Below are positions 1 through 32,388 of a stretch of DNA of 64,000 nt, in pieces (the first letter of the stretch is position 1; each line of letters opens with the position of its first letter). The DNA lies in contig WPIO01000045.1 in the NCBI GenBank assembly GCA_009760855.2, positions 2,933,501 to 2,997,500 of the forward strand, read 5' to 3'. Both the position numbers and the translations under genes were made by a program. The DNA is from Cristatella mucedo. Taxonomy: Eukaryota; Bryozoa; Phylactolaemata; Cristatellidae. The notes beneath the pieces were generated by a model that ran no database searches, was not told the origin of the DNA, and saw only the letters and a program-made list of their open reading frames with translations.

Positions 1-79
1 AAATGTAGTATTAGCTGCTGGGGTGAATGAAAAGACATGGCACCGGAGCGCACGACGTGCCCAACCTTGGTCAATAATA

Positions 80-235
80 CAATTCATTTGTGTAGCTCCA
101 TGAGAGAACTCGATCCGTATTCAAGCGCTTCACAAATGTCACTGGGTCGAACCCACGACCTCGCTCATCAAATACATTCACCTTGACCTTTGTCGAGGCA
201 AGCACCTTAACCACTGGTTCCAACCAGTACGGCAA
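80..235 (-). mobile_element. SINE family B copy
   Basis: On the minus strand: a tRNA-like head with ACCAGTGGTTAAGGTGCTTG and a B-box-like GTGGGTTCGACCC, then a tail ending GCGCTTGAATACGGATCGAG. A 20-base-plus insertion separates the A and B boxes relative to the other copies. Confidence 0.75.
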
Positions 236-307
236 GTACTGGGGGGGGGGCAGCATCAAGGTATCTCGGCCTACCTAGCTTACACCATCAAGGCCTGGAA
301 GAGGGCG

Positions 308-392
308 AGAGAGACAGAGAGAGCGAGAGAGACAGAGAGAGCGAGAGAGACAGAGAGAGAAAAAGAGAGACTCGTAGAGAGACAGAGCGACT

Positions 393-464
<72 letters not shown>
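308..464. repeat. (GA)n microsatellite
   Basis: GA repeat with GACAGA variants in the first half, pure in the second. Confidence 0.95.
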
Positions 465-466
<2 letters not shown>

Positions 467-469
<3 letters not shown>

Positions 470-850
470 GAGCTTGCGCTTATGCGACCCAGCTGTTCCA
501 TTCCTCCACTTAAAGACAGTTGGCGACAGAAGCTTTAGCTCTGCAGGTCCTAGACTGTGGAACTCGCTTCCACAATTCTTACGCAACGACATCTACTCTC
601 CAACTGCCGACTATGGCACATCTTTTTCAGCGGTCCTGAACTGCTACTTCTATGCTACTCACTACCTCAACTGCTCTCCTAACTCTGCTATGCTTCCCAC
701 TTTCTCTTTGTTGCGTGAGACGAAGTCTGTTGGCCACCGAATGCGTACCGAAAGCCGCTTAGGCTGTGAGTGCGCTATACAAAACTCTCCTGCGTAACAC
801 CCACATGGTCTTTTTGACTTTGTGGAGTTACTGACGGAGATACATTACAT
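467..850 (+). mobile_element. LINE reverse-transcriptase C-terminus, type D
   Basis: Translates to LHLKTVGDRSFSSAGPRLWN then SLPQFLRND, the C-terminal block of CR1/L2-like LINE proteins, and runs to TAA at 797-799. Only the 3' end of the element is present. It directly abuts the (GA)n tract. Confidence 0.75.
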
Positions 851-1264
851 TACTCACGTCATGCCAGTCCAGCTCCTGACAATGCTTAGTGAACCAGCAG
901 CTTTGTTGGAATGATCGGCACAGATGTGCTGGAGAGATGGCTGGTTCAACAACCAATCGGCTCGGTCGATTGTAGGAGCTCATGCTTCTTAAGATCTTAC
1001 TTGCCAGGCCGGTGATGTTGTTAGGGCCATTATTCTGACCGGTTAATGGGGCTGCTGGCAGACCTAGGCCTCTTTTGCTCTGCTGTGTCACGATCCATGC
1101 AAGTACTTTCATTAATGATTCTTTTTGTTCAATTTGCAAAGCCTTGTCTGCCTGCTTCTCTGCATCAGGTTTCCACTGCCTGATTGGGCTGCCTGCCCGG
1201 TAGCTGCCAGGCCCTGTGCTGCTGCTCGAAGTTTAAGCATCCGGTGTGGTTACAACGTGTGCAG

Positions 1265-20659
<19,395 letters not shown>

Positions 20660-21234
20660 TTTAAAGCCACCTGACTGCGCTGTACCCTCTCTTGTCAGAT
20701 CGCCGGTGCTATAAAGATGGCCCTAAGTCAATTGATCTGTTGTTAACTTCTCTTCGCCTTGCATATTTGCTTGACAGTGTGCACTGCCATTATGGTAAGC
20801 ATAGAATGAAGCAGAATGATTTGCACCGTCGTCCTAAAGTACCAGCTCGGCTACTAGATGCAGCCTTTCTTGCTCGTGAACGGTAGTTGCTGCGGTAGTT
20901 GTACACATAAGTTAGTAGGCTAGCTCTACGAAGTGCTCTTGTATGTGCATTTGTTTTGCTTTGCTTGCTCTGGTGTTCTCACCTAAGTACGTGTCAGTAT
21001 TTTTGAGCGAGGGGCAAAGGCTTGGTGTAAAATATCTAAACCTGAGAGAAATTTGGCACAGTTTGGACATTAAAGGGGATCTGCTGGTCTAAATGGCTTT
21101 TAGCGGCAAAGGCATTTGTTTCGCTCTTGCAGCTTGTAATCCTTTACATGCCTGCATGTTTTATAATCGGTTTTTGTTTAATCTGAGTAAAACATCCCTT
21201 ACTTTATGTGACCAGGGAGTTTAAATTGAGATAA

Positions 21235-21343
21235 AATAAAAAAATTATGCTGCCCATGCCAAGTTAATGAGCACACTGCAACTTATTTTCTCGGTGTCGG
21301 CAGTTTGCTAGATAATTCTTTTGCGGCCGCTTGTGCTAATAAA
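21235..21343 (+). terminator. Candidate poly(A) signals for the BTBD10-like gene
   Basis: AATAAA occurs at 21235-21240 and again at 21338-21343, 576 and 679 bases after the stop codon. They are the first canonical hexamers downstream on the + strand that I noticed. In AT-rich sequence chance matches are common, so transcript data would be needed to choose. Confidence 0.45.
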
Positions 21344-21429
21344 TTTCCGTCAAGCACACGTACGGTTTTTGTATTGATGCTTTTTTGCGAACTTTTGCGG
21401 GAACCCTGAGTCGGTCTGCTTGCTAATGC

Positions 21430-21620
21430 AATTCTTTATTAGTCCTTACCGACGAGGGACTTGCTGATGGACAAGTTTAAGCAGTTTAATAAGTATCCGA
21501 ACCTTATGTCGTTCTATTAAATTTAAAGCATTTGAAAAATCCAAAAGGATCATAGTTTTTCCCTTTTTCTATGAGCTTGAGATCGTGCCTGAAACGCAGA
21601 GACATTGAAGTCCGATTGCA
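21430..21620 (-). mobile_element. Possible reverse-transcriptase remnant
   Basis: The complement reads KGKTMILLDFSNALN, resembling the LLDLSxAFD block of non-LTR reverse transcriptases. Both flanks are degraded and the similarity is limited to this motif. Confidence 0.35.
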
Positions 21621-22479
21621 GCTTTAGGTACATTGTATACTTCTCGGGGTCCTAAATTCCCGATTTACCCTCGGGAGTCATGGGTGAGCAAATCATGTTA
21701 AACTCGAATACAGCTGAATAGTGTCCTTATCTTGAAGTGGCCCGAAGTTCGATGAATCAAGCGAGTAGCAAATCACGCAGGAGAGGAAGAAGCTTTAAAG
21801 TTGTTTTCAATGAACTTTGATAGAGTAAGAGAATCAGGACGCTAATTGAACAGCATTTCGGCATAAATATGGGTTAATACAAGGTTCCAGCGTACATACG
21901 CCCAAAGTAAAGACATTGTCAGATATCTTTAGAAAACGGCTCAGGGAATATTCTTGACGAAATACAGGTGATTAGACGGCAAGAATGGATGAGACTAGTC
22001 TTGATTTTGAATGCTTCATTTAATAAAACTATCCCAGCTGATGCTGAAGCAGTTGCCGTATGTCTTAAATTGTCTCCTTATTACCCGGAAATTGCGTTCA
22101 TTGATGCAATAGTGTGAGCCATGGAAAAACATAGTGTGAACCGCGGAAAATCATCCTGACACAATCTTTGATATTGCTTTGCAATCGATTTAATTATTGA
22201 AAAAACCTAGGTTCCTTCTCAAGTCATCCGTACGACAGATCTACAAAATAATTTTTCATTTAAAATCACCTAAAAAAAATCACTGCTGTTGAAAGAACAA
22301 GTATCTGTATTTTAATTGTTAGACCAAGGACGCAGATTGATAACAAATTAAAGTATAATTCCAAAATGATTTCGGCCAATTCGTCTGAGCGGCGAAACTT
22401 TTAGCAGCCTATTAATCACGGAATCCACTTATATGATAGGACACGATAATGTCCTTGGGTTACAACATATCTGCGTATG

Positions 22480-24828
22480 TCCAAAATATATGCATGCATC
22501 ACAGTTATATTAAGCGAGAATGTTGGTACGAATTCGGAAGAAGGTCAGCGTAACTTAATTAGGGCGGGAATCGAGGTAGCTACTAGCAAAGAGCACATTA
22601 AATTGTACGGAAACGAAGCCGGTACCAGCAGCAAGCAAATGAAAGTAGGAGGGAAATTCTCACCCGCATTAAGAAACACCACCATGAAAGCTACCGGGAA
22701 ACTTGTACTCTGCATATAATTGAATTAAAAGCGTCATTTCTCAGTGTATCTTCAAATTTTATTATTATTATTATTGCCTACCAACTCCATGAGTCACCGG
22801 ACTGACCGAAGTACGTGTACCGATACAGTAGAGGAGCTTGGAAGTAATGCTAACTTTCAATTGTACCCGGGCTGGGTTTGGTTGGCTGGGATGGGACGGC
22901 TGTGCTTTGATAGGGGTCGCCGGCTGGGCCGGGGTCTGACCCTGGTCATGGCCGGATGTGCGGCGACGAGAGGTCACCGGGGCTCTTGGGGAGCTAAAGT
23001 TGGCAGAGTAAGTCGTGGTGTATGAGGCTCCCGGTATCGCCGACTTATGTACCTGGATGGGTGCAGGCGTGCTCCGGCGATGCGGCCACGCACGCAAGGC
23101 TACGAGTGCCCAAGGCCCGAGCGGAGCCAGATAGCAGGCTCGTTGTTACGGCTTGTGTATACCGCGTTCTCACTGTAGCGTGTTCGTGCCTTCCCCCGTG
23201 TACTGGCGTTTTTCGGCGGAAGCTCTCGACTGTGGTAGACGTCGACTCCGACTATCCGAGCAGTTACTCGCTAGCGGGATCTTTGACGGCATATGCTTGT
23301 ACTATTGGAACGGAGTCGGTACAACGGCTGGACTGCAGAAGCCGACTGAACAGCTGACACGTTTGTTCGCGCTTTCGGCGTAATCTCGCGTCATCTATCG
23401 TTTACTTTGTGTAGTATCCTCCCTGTAGACTTGTTTAGTTCCCCTTTTGTTGTTGGCGCACGCGATATTATATAAAGAGGTCTACCCTGACGGCGGCTCG
23501 TCTTATCCTAGTTCAGCGGCGCGGCGAGCGGCGGCGTGGCCGGAGCGTGGCGGAGCTTGGCGGGAATTAGCCTCTGACCCCTGGATCTCGGCTACGCTAT
23601 AATGGTATCCCAAGAGCTATAGCATTGACAACGATATTTTCTAATACGGGTGGGCTGTGGAGAAGCACTTTAAGACAAGTTAAGACTAGGTTAATGTTCA
23701 AAGTGCTTAGAAGACCATTCCAAGCAATAACCATCGACTGGAGGAGGACAGGCGCTCGCTGCGTGCTTATGGATGGGAGACTTGCTCATTTACTCGAGAG
23801 CACTGTAGAAGCCGGGAATTTCGTGCAGGTGGGGAAAGACCGTCAACAATGAAAAGTTATTGTACTCGCGATGTAGAAATGTGTTCGACTCGCACTCGGC
23901 GGTTGCTCATCGACTAGAACTAGGGCGTACTATCTTCCAGGACTATCTTCTTTGGTGGCTTTTGAAGCCATTTGCATATCGGCATACAACGAAACGGAGT
24001 CGTTGAGATAATCGGAGCCCATCTTCACGGGAAAATAGACACGTGTTAATAAGCCTTCGCACCTTGCAGACTCACTCAGTCGTAGAAGTCTAACGACTTG
24101 GCCATTATCAATCCGACGGCCCTGACCTAAATGCAAATCCACCCGCGATCGTGGTCTCTAAGAGTAGAAACCCGTGTGCCCCGTCACATACTTCAAGTCG
24201 ACAAGTTATTCACGAAATACGCCGATTTTAATATCGACAAAGCTGTTGGCAGCTTTGTGTTGCTCGAATCACGTCTTAGCCTCCCCCACAATGCGTTAGC
24301 ATGTGTCACCCTGTTTATCATCGTCATCATGCATTGGCGAGTGATTTAAGCATGGACGTCTATCCTGGCATAGTTCCAACAATGGCTAAGGATTTAAGGA
24401 TTAAGACATGGCTAAGCATATTTTTGCTGTCAAAGGAATGTTGCAATGTTGGCTGGAGCATTATCATCATTTTTCGAGAAGAATCGTGTCTGCCCAATCA
24501 GATCAAACCTGCTAATCACCAGTATTTTCGAAATTTCATCACTCTGCTTCTACTCCATTGAAGGATCACAGCAGGAAAATTGAATTCCCCAGCAGCGAGT
24601 CTCGCTTATTGAGCGACGAATCGGTCGCTGCCTCAAATTGGCGGCTGCATCAAGAAACATTGTTGCCGGCTCGGATCGCCGATCTAGGGTGTCACTGCAT
24701 AACGTGCACGTATCCAGCTCGAGGGGCTACATGCAACGGTGGAATAATTTGTTTAAGTTACTTTCAAGTCTCTGCCATGACTGATGGCAGGTGGCCTGTG
24801 TAGGATGCCCAACCAAACCCATGCCCTT
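22480..24828. other. Intergenic DNA, largely unassigned
   Basis: Includes the TATA-containing block described separately. The rest, especially 23600-24828, has no recognised repeat, RNA or coding domain. Confidence 0.35.
22860..23600 (+). promoter_or_regulatory. GC-rich segment with TATA-like box
   Basis: A GC-rich stretch containing TATATAAAG near 23469, followed by very GC-rich sequence. It could be the promoter of an old LTR or other element; no associated coding region could be recognised. Two open frames (23022-23357 and 23625-23852) match nothing I know. Confidence 0.3.
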
Positions 24829-24830
24829 AT

Positions 24831-24995
24831 CATGGCACACTAGGTAAGGCGGTTGCTTTCACGACCTCGGTCCCGAGGTCGTGGGTTCAATTCCTGCGGT
24901 GGGCGATTCTTTATCGCCACTGCAAGCGGTGGCGATAGCCATGAAGGCTCTTCTGTCGCTATACAAAAAGAGGCTGTTTAATCAGCTAGGATTTA
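24831..24995 (+). mobile_element. SINE family A copy
   Basis: Near-consensus: TAGGTAAGGCGGTTGC, GTGGGTTCAATTCCTGCGGT, GATTCTTTATCGCCACTGC, GCTCTTCTGTCGCTATACAA, AGGCTGTTTAATCAGCTAGG. The inner CGACCTCGGTCCCGAGGTCG is a palindrome shared by the young copies. Confidence 0.85.
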
Positions 24996-25424
24996 TTTAT
25001 TTAGGTATTAGGTCCCCCCCCCCGCCGAGGCTGCACGGCGCTCGGTTATTCCGGAAATCGGCAGCTTTAGGAAACGAGGTTTTTCAAATGAACCGGCAAA
25101 AAAGCCAAGCCCACGTGTCTACCAGAGTGCCCCTGCTCCAGCATCGGCCACGGTACGATTTAGGGTGCTTCTCAGGTCGCTCAGGCCCCCCCCCCGCTCT
25201 GGTGACGGGGGTTTGCTGCAGTTGCCACCCCGTTTGCCCACCCTTGGCTAGGCCACTGCCCTAAAGCAGCATGGATTGGATGGCAAGGGATAGGAATGCA
25301 GCTTTTCTACAGCATATCTACCGCTATCATTCTGGGACAGCGAAATAGAGAAATTGCCCGCCTGACACGATGCACGATCGCCCACCAGATAGTACTCACC
25401 CACCAGGCTAAGCTTCGTACCACC

Positions 25425-25852
25425 GGCTCATCGGAATCGAACTGTTTATACCCATGCTTCGTATAAATCTCAAATCCTTTACAGACCGTGCCTTTAGTTC
25501 GTATGCTCCCAAAGCCCGGAACTTACTCCCGACTTGTGTCTCGACATCCGGTGACTTGACCACATTTGAAAAGAAACTAAAAACGCACCTATTTATCATA
25601 GCATTTAGTGGTTTCCTGTGATTCGTTCTTCATGTGCTTATGCGTGCTGACACTGCTGCATGCTGCCACTAACCGCACTTGCATGCTGACCCTGTGCATG
25701 TCACCCCTAACCATGTTATTCTTGATGCTTTTTGAGTATGACCTACCGCTGACTATTCGACCGTGCTCCCTTTGCAGCAAATGTAAAGCGCATTGAAAGA
25801 GGCTGAGTTCTCTTAAGGCGCTTTATCAAACGCATTACTATTATTCAGCAGG
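25425..25852 (+). mobile_element. LINE 3' end with C-terminal coding part
   Basis: Codes INLKSFTDRAFSSYAPKARN, LLPTC and DLTTFEKKLKTHLFIIAFSG to a TGA, followed by the 3' UTR with CATGCTGACCCTGTGCATG and the tail stem-loop with AATAAT-like end. Confidence 0.8.
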
Positions 25853-26703
25853 AGGGGCTGCGGTTCAATCGGAAGCTTCAACAGCCTAAAGACGCTTGGT
25901 TTTTGGCAAGTTCGCATCTTCAAATTACCCGAATTAGATTGGCCTTTTTGGAAGTCAACTTAAGTTGGTTGCCACCTTTTCAGGATCCCCTACATACGGT
26001 TCCAAACAGGCTTTCTGTACGAACGAACGGTTGCATTCCAAAAAAGGGAACGAAAAAACGCTTACCGAGACTGGCTTGCATAGTGTCGCCTGAATCTCGC
26101 GCTGCAGCTGGTGCAATCAACCTATACGTAGATTCAAGCCGAGCCAGTATTGCGGTCTGACTCAAAAGAGCTGGAGGCCGTAGCAGCGGCACACGCAATA
26201 ATCCAACTGCAAAACTCGTTCGCTCGTTCGCACTGCGTTTGCACGGTAGGTTTTCCTCCGGACAGACGCCGAATTTCCTCCTGGTTAGGACGTTTAAAAG
26301 ACAGACTTAGTCCCGCTCCCGATAGATGACAGATTTAATGGCCGACTAAGTCTCGCTCAAAGCCCTTGCTCTAATCTGGGAGGCTGCTATGTAAGAGCAG
26401 TACCAAGTAATGCGTGTTGTTACGGTTTGTTGGTGGATTTTATAAACATACGCACAGGATCTTATACATATAAAAGGCTGAAGAATTAATTACAAAGCAC
26501 ACGCATCCCATATTCAAGGAATTTCCCCGACTGCCTCAATATACTCGAACCTACGAACGTCAGCCATTTTTATTTTGGCCTCGGGGTGTATGCGACGAAT
26601 CACGAGGTTTGGAAATGGTCGGCTGGACCAAAGAGAAGCCAAAAAATTGAGACAGACTCTCCCTCTGATGAGTCTGCAGACTTGGCTCCACCTCTCTAAA
26701 ATG

Positions 26704-26790
26704 TTAATATTAATAATAGTAATGCACGTGATAAAGCGCCCTCAGAAAACTCAATCTCTTTCTAGGCGCTTTACATTTATTGCGACGCAT
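26704..26790 (-). mobile_element. LINE 3' tail
   Basis: AATAATAGTAATGCACGTG, AAAGCGCCCTCAGAAAACTC and TCTTTCTAGGCGCTTTACAT. Confidence 0.78.
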
Positions 26791-27291
26791 GATGACGTAG
26801 TAGCACAAATCTGTGGAAAATCTTTCCAATATCTGAGGGAAAGTCTGCCGTGTAAACGCAGCTTTTCCACGTCCGGTCAGAACTAGGCCGCAAAAAGAGC
26901 TCGTAACGGTGCTAGTCTCAGCCGACGCGCGACGACTACCGGAAACGCCCGAACCTAGTAGGACGGCTAGTAACCTGTAAGTGCTGCGCTAATGCACGAA
27001 GGTACGCCGACAGTAGCAGAAACACGGTAGCGACAACGAGTGCTCATACCTTAGCATATCCAGTCCGTATCCAAAATGCAGACGAGTCTATTTTACACCA
27101 GCGGACGGTTACAGCCGCTCAACGGCGGCCACGACGCACACCGACGACAATGTGGCCTAGAGCTCTCATCAGCTTCAATGCCAATGCCCGACTGTCGAAT
27201 CCTCTCTGTCCCCTATCTCTCGGCGCTGGCCTTTATACGGCCTCAGCGACAAATCGTCGCACAATCTCGTAATTGCGAACAACAGTCCATC

Positions 27292-27452
27292 GTGATGGCA
27301 CACTGGGTAAGGCGGTTTCTTTTCACGACCTCGCACACGATGTTGTGAGTTCGAATCCTGTGGTGGGCAATCCTTTATCGCCACTGCAAGCTGCGGTGAT
27401 AGCCGTAAAGGGTCTTCTGTCGCTATACAAAAGAGGCTGTTAAATCAGCTAT
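27292..27452 (+). mobile_element. SINE family A copy
   Basis: Same layout as the copy at 24831 with a decayed inner palindrome (CACACGATGTTGTG) and a T-rich 3' end. Confidence 0.85.
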
Positions 27453-28544
27453 TATTTTTTATTTTATTTTTTAACCACTTATATTTAACCATTTATATTA
27501 TAGACGCCGTTCAGGCCACGTCTAATGCATTTTCTTTGAAAGGAGTGGCGGGGGTGTGACTTGACCGGTGAACTCATCAATGCGTTCTACGCGAGTCTCT
27601 GTTAATGGGACACTCCGAGCTTGGAGTTCGAAAATCAGATTTTGAGGCAGCGAGCGGTAAAGGTTATAGTGGACAGATTTCATTCTACCGGTAATTGCTT
27701 TAGCGAAGCGTTGCTGCAGAGAAATGCTGCAGCAGCTATCCCATGAACGCAAAGTGGGCGAAGCGAGCAGGAGGCAAGACTCGGAGCAAGACTGCCTTCT
27801 AAACCTCATACAAACCACCTGAAAACCCAAATAGGATTCAAGTAGGTAGAAAGCAGGTAGGAAGCAAGACTAGCCGTCTAAACCAGGCTTTGGGTAGCAA
27901 ATCTGGCTTCGCTCCTATCCCGGGCAATTCTTGTGGCCTCGCAGACTCACTCTTTTAAAGCAGGAGGTAAGTTCGAGTCATGCCCTCTTGGATGCAACGT
28001 GCTTGGTCCAAGGCGGCAGAGCTCTGCTCTAGCTTACTGAAGATCCGGCTATCGTCATAGACCAGCAAACGATTGCACTCACAAGCAAAGCTCGCGGAAT
28101 AACAGACGCGCTGTGTCCCGTGCAAATGGTCATTAGCGAGAAGCGTTGCCCACTGCCGTCCGACGTCGTAGCAGACCACCAGTCTCTCAGTCGGATAGAG
28201 TCTCGAGCTCGTGTCACTGACGTCAGACATGCGATCCTCATTGCCACCCTCAGACGACAGTTGGCAAGGATAAATAGCTCGTAGAATGCAGCACTGGTTT
28301 GGCCATGGGACCAAGGCGAGTGCCATTAAGATTGCTATCAAGTTTGCTTGCAAGAATTAGGCAAGCACCGCCCCAGTAAAGCACTAGCGATTCATCGCCT
28401 TAGTAAAAAAGCACTGCCCTGAGGGCCTCGTCTCCACCCCTCCGGAGACAGATTGGACATCGTTAGGAGAGATCAGCAAGTCATAAAGTGAGATGATATT
28501 GCAGATCCAGATTACAATTTCACAGAAGCAGCTGAGGAGATAAA

Positions 28545-28770
28545 TATTAATAATAATAAATTTGTATAGTGCCGGTCGAAGATAACCTAATCTCTTTCTA
28601 TGCACTTTACATCGGCTGCAATGGAAGCATGGTCGCATGGTTAGTGATAGCATGCTCAATGAAAACACGGTGGGAGCAGAGAAACGGAGAGAAACATAGG
28701 AAGCATAATATAGTTAGAGGTGACATGCACTAGGTCATCTTGCATATACGGTTAGTAGCAGCATGCACAC
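28545..28770 (-). mobile_element. LINE 3' tail and UTR
   Basis: (AAT)n, a diverged stem-loop (TAGTGCCGGTCG ... TATGCACTTT) and the UTR with GGTTAGTGATAGCATGC and GACATGCACTAGGTCATC. Confidence 0.65.
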
Positions 28771-29619
28771 GGAGAAAGCCATACTTCCCAAACTAGAGTT
28801 AAAATCTCTCTAAAAACCTAATCAGATCCGAGTCCTTGGTCCCACCATTCCGACGCTGAGCATCTGACATTTTTGCTCCAGGAGTGAAACTTGTTGGATG
28901 AAAGAGAAAGCAGATCAGAGAAAGTGTCACGCCGAGCATAGTCGACTGAAGCCGAACTGATACTGAATATGTTACCAGGTCGGCGATTGCCGAGTCCGCG
29001 GGATTTGCTGGGCACTTGCGAGTTCGCATCGATCACAAGCGCCTAATTTCGTCGACAGCTAACGATCGGTAGCCTGAAAGCACTTTTAAAATGTGTGAGC
29101 CGTCTGAAGGGTTTAATCGATGTTCAGTTAGCCGTGCTATTAACTTGGAGACTCCATTAGCGCTCGGGCTTTAAACCACGCTAATTTAAATATTGAAGTT
29201 GAAGCGGGCGGCTTGGGGCAGTGGACTGCAGCGTTGCTGTCGATACGATCTCCTATGGCTGAACCTCCTATGTCATCTCTTTGTGCTTTGCAGTGCGCGA
29301 CTGCTGTGCCTGAACTGCCGTGACTTTGAATATGTGGCTGCTCTCTTTAAAATTATGCGAGTATAATAGCTAGCTGGACTCGGAAATATCCCCAGACTCT
29401 GCCAGGGAGCCCCGAGGTCTGGACACACACAGGCGGCCACCGGAGTTAGCCACCTGTCAAAGTGGCTTCCGATACACCACTTCCACTCCATCGTTGAGTT
29501 CCAACGATGGCCGTACAATTCCGAGCGCGGCGACCTCGAAAACTCAATCGCATGACAGTCAGACAGTTCTATTCTGGGCACTCACAGATTATCGTCGCAG
29601 GGAACGCCAACTTCTGACG

Positions 29620-29725
<106 letters not shown>

Positions 29726-29789
29726 CATAGAGCATTATTTGATGGTAGTATGTGGTATAGTATAGTATATGGTATAGTGGTAGATGGTG

Positions 29790-29813
29790 GTAGAGTTTTC
29801 TAAAAGAGAAACA

Positions 29814-29869
<56 letters not shown>

Positions 29870-29889
29870 TCTCTTTTAGAAAAGTCTAC
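29790..29889. repeat. Foldback element with (TA)n core
   Basis: 21-base arms 29790-29810 and 29869-29889 are inverted complements with one mismatch (core TTTTCTAAAAGAGAA). The loop is almost entirely (TA)n, itself self-complementary, so all 100 bases can fold. Confidence 0.8.
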
Positions 29890-31182
29890 AGGTTTGGACA
29901 TATATTTCGTTCTGATCTTCTCAATATATAACAAGATTGAATGCCTGCTGCTCCGCATTACGGTCTTTGCACAGTGGTTAGGTGCCCTAACTTCACGATC
30001 CAGATCGCATGCTTATTTTCTTCAGAAGGAAATCATGTATATCCTTCAGCTCGTGCTCGATGAGAGCCTAAAAGTCTCTTCTTCCAGTAAATAAATGTGG
30101 CTATTGAATCCGCTACCTTTTACTTGTATTGAATTGACCCCACAACCGCCGCCAAAAATTCAGGTACAACAATGTTGACGAACAGGGACCAAGCTCTAGC
30201 TAGAAGACCCGTTTAGCCCATCTCGATATATTCTTATTTCTTTCTTAGGGAACTGCTTAGTTGGCTGTCTCCGTCGTCGGGATGGGGGCCCTCTCCTTGC
30301 TGAGAAGCGTGTCGGAAGCGGTGGAATGCGCGTCAAATTTTTCGCAGACAGCTACATTAGCAATAACCTGACGACCAATCTTGGACTATCCTGCAATCGC
30401 AATTGAAAGCGCGGCAGGCGCCTGCCATGTATAGTAACTCGCGACGTAAACATATATCAGTGAGGAAATCAGAGCACGCTTAACCTGATGCCACTTCCGG
30501 CCGGAGCTTGAAAGAAGAAGGTAACGAGCCCTGTAAACAGCTCGCTTCAACGACCTGAAACCTACACGAAAGAAAAAGTGTAAAAACAAGAAGAACGTCG
30601 CCGCACCGTCTAAACCCAGCTTTAGGACTACTGTCCGTGCACTCATGTGAAATTAAAGCGAGTCTGGATTGCGGAGTGTCGATCACGTTTAGGTCACTTC
30701 ATTCTCTTGGCACGGCGCCCCCCTGTGAAATACTTACTGCTCGGCTTACCTACTCATCGCACCACGTGATCCTCGAACTCGGAGCCATTTAGCTGCGCCT
30801 CTGGCGTGCTGCCGAACCGGCCTGGTGCTCCAGTGTTCGGTTTCTACAGGCGATACCTGAAAGACAGGTTCCAGCCAAAGATGCCATTACCAGGTCACAG
30901 TGTCAGCACCCTGCGTCCTCACCTGTGGGTACAGACACAAAAGTTGCTTTGGCCCTTACGAGCTAACAGATTCTTTGAGTTAAGCCCAATCCATCTCTGC
31001 AATCCGCGTCGGCCATCAATGGTAACAAACAAAATCCCGCCCACGAGACCCAACTTATTCGTTAGTTCGTCGCGAGAACGTTGGTTGGACCTGTTTTCGC
31101 CGATTTGTACTAGTTCTACCAAAGACGACGCATTCGCTGCCGCACTACAAGCACGTCAAAGTAATAGCCCATGGCATAGCAA

Positions 31183-31267
31183 TAACAATAATAACAATAA
31201 TGCACTTGATAAATGTAATAAAGAGCTCAATCTCTTTCAATCGCTTTACACGTTTGCTGCAAAGGGA
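31183..31267 (-). mobile_element. LINE 3' tail with target-site duplication
   Basis: TAACAATAATAAC, ATGCACTTGATAAATG, CTCAATCTCTTTC and CGTTTGCTGCAAAGGG. ATGGCATAGCAA flanks it at 31171-31182 and 31268-31279, a 12-base duplication proving a discrete insertion of only the tail. Confidence 0.85.
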
Positions 31268-32388
31268 ATGGCATAGCAAGCTTCCTTTTCGTCACACATA
31301 AAGTGTGTAGAAAGAAAACTATTTCTCGTGCGGTCCTTTAAAAATGTTTTATTGCACTGGGGGGGGGCTAGGGAGCCGGTCGCGCCTGGTAGGGGCCGGC
31401 CACGATAGTTGTGCGGACGTCGCATTGGCAGCGCACGTCAAATCGACTGTATAGGTAGAGTGTACCAGCAGTGAACGTGCTCGCCGAGTTGTCGCCCTGT
31501 TGTCGAGTAGCCACCTCCACTTGGATGAAGAAAAAGAAAAGAGACAGGAGAGAGAGGGAGGGGGGGAGAGAGAGGGAGGGGGGGGGGGGTAAGTGAGGGA
31601 TAGAGTCGCGACGGACCGGCATCAAGTCCGGAGCATATACCATTGTTGGTCACGTGACCGGCCGGCGGCTAGCGGATGCAGGCAGCGGCCTCGACGGGTA
31701 AGGCGAGGCAGCCGCCGACGCGCGAGGCTTAACGTTGTGAGAAAGTGAGCGGCATCGACGTCGGCCCGAGGTAGCGCCCGCCGGCGAGTCGGTTCACCCG
31801 TACGCCTATCCTCCGCGTGCCGATTGACGGTACGATCCTGGAGAGACGGGTCGGTGGCCCCTCCTCTCTCAGAGCCGTCTGGCTGGCCTTCTGAGCTGCG
31901 GCCTTCCCGCGGCGGCCCCGGACGGCTTTCACGCTGCAGGAACCTGTCGCGTTCAGAACGCGCCGCAGCCGCTCCAGCAGATGCTAATAATAATGAGCCG
32001 CTCGCGTCGCACTCAGAGCTCTTGTGCACTTTACATATGCTGGAAAGGTGTCAAACTGAGGCCGCGCCCAAGTGTGCGCCCAAATGGCGAATTTGCCAAC
32101 CGGATGGGCTAGGCGACTATTTCGCCGCGGGTGTCCTAGAAAAGATCGAACGAATACATTTACCGGCGGGCTGGCGGACGCTGCGGTGCGCTCCTCTAAA
32201 CCGGCGATTTCTGCTTGATTCGCTCAGCTCCATTGAAGCACAGTTTCCATTTGAAGTCAGTCGTAGGGCCGCCGGAAACTGGCTATCGAAATGCAAACGC
32301 CGTGCTGTCGTTGCGGTAATTGCTCGTCGCAAAAGCTTCGTACAAGGAGCTGGTCAAGCGCGAGGACGGCATTTCCTAGAATCTTGCG

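Noticed and set aside
26080-26310. RNase H-like fragment (LYVDSS, then SKELEAVAAAHAII in another frame)
   Set aside because: Similarity is limited to short words and needs a frameshift; not enough to call an LTR element.
27522-28353. Two minus-strand frames that look protein-like
   Set aside because: No recognisable domain, no linked exon structure, no repeat partner in the window.
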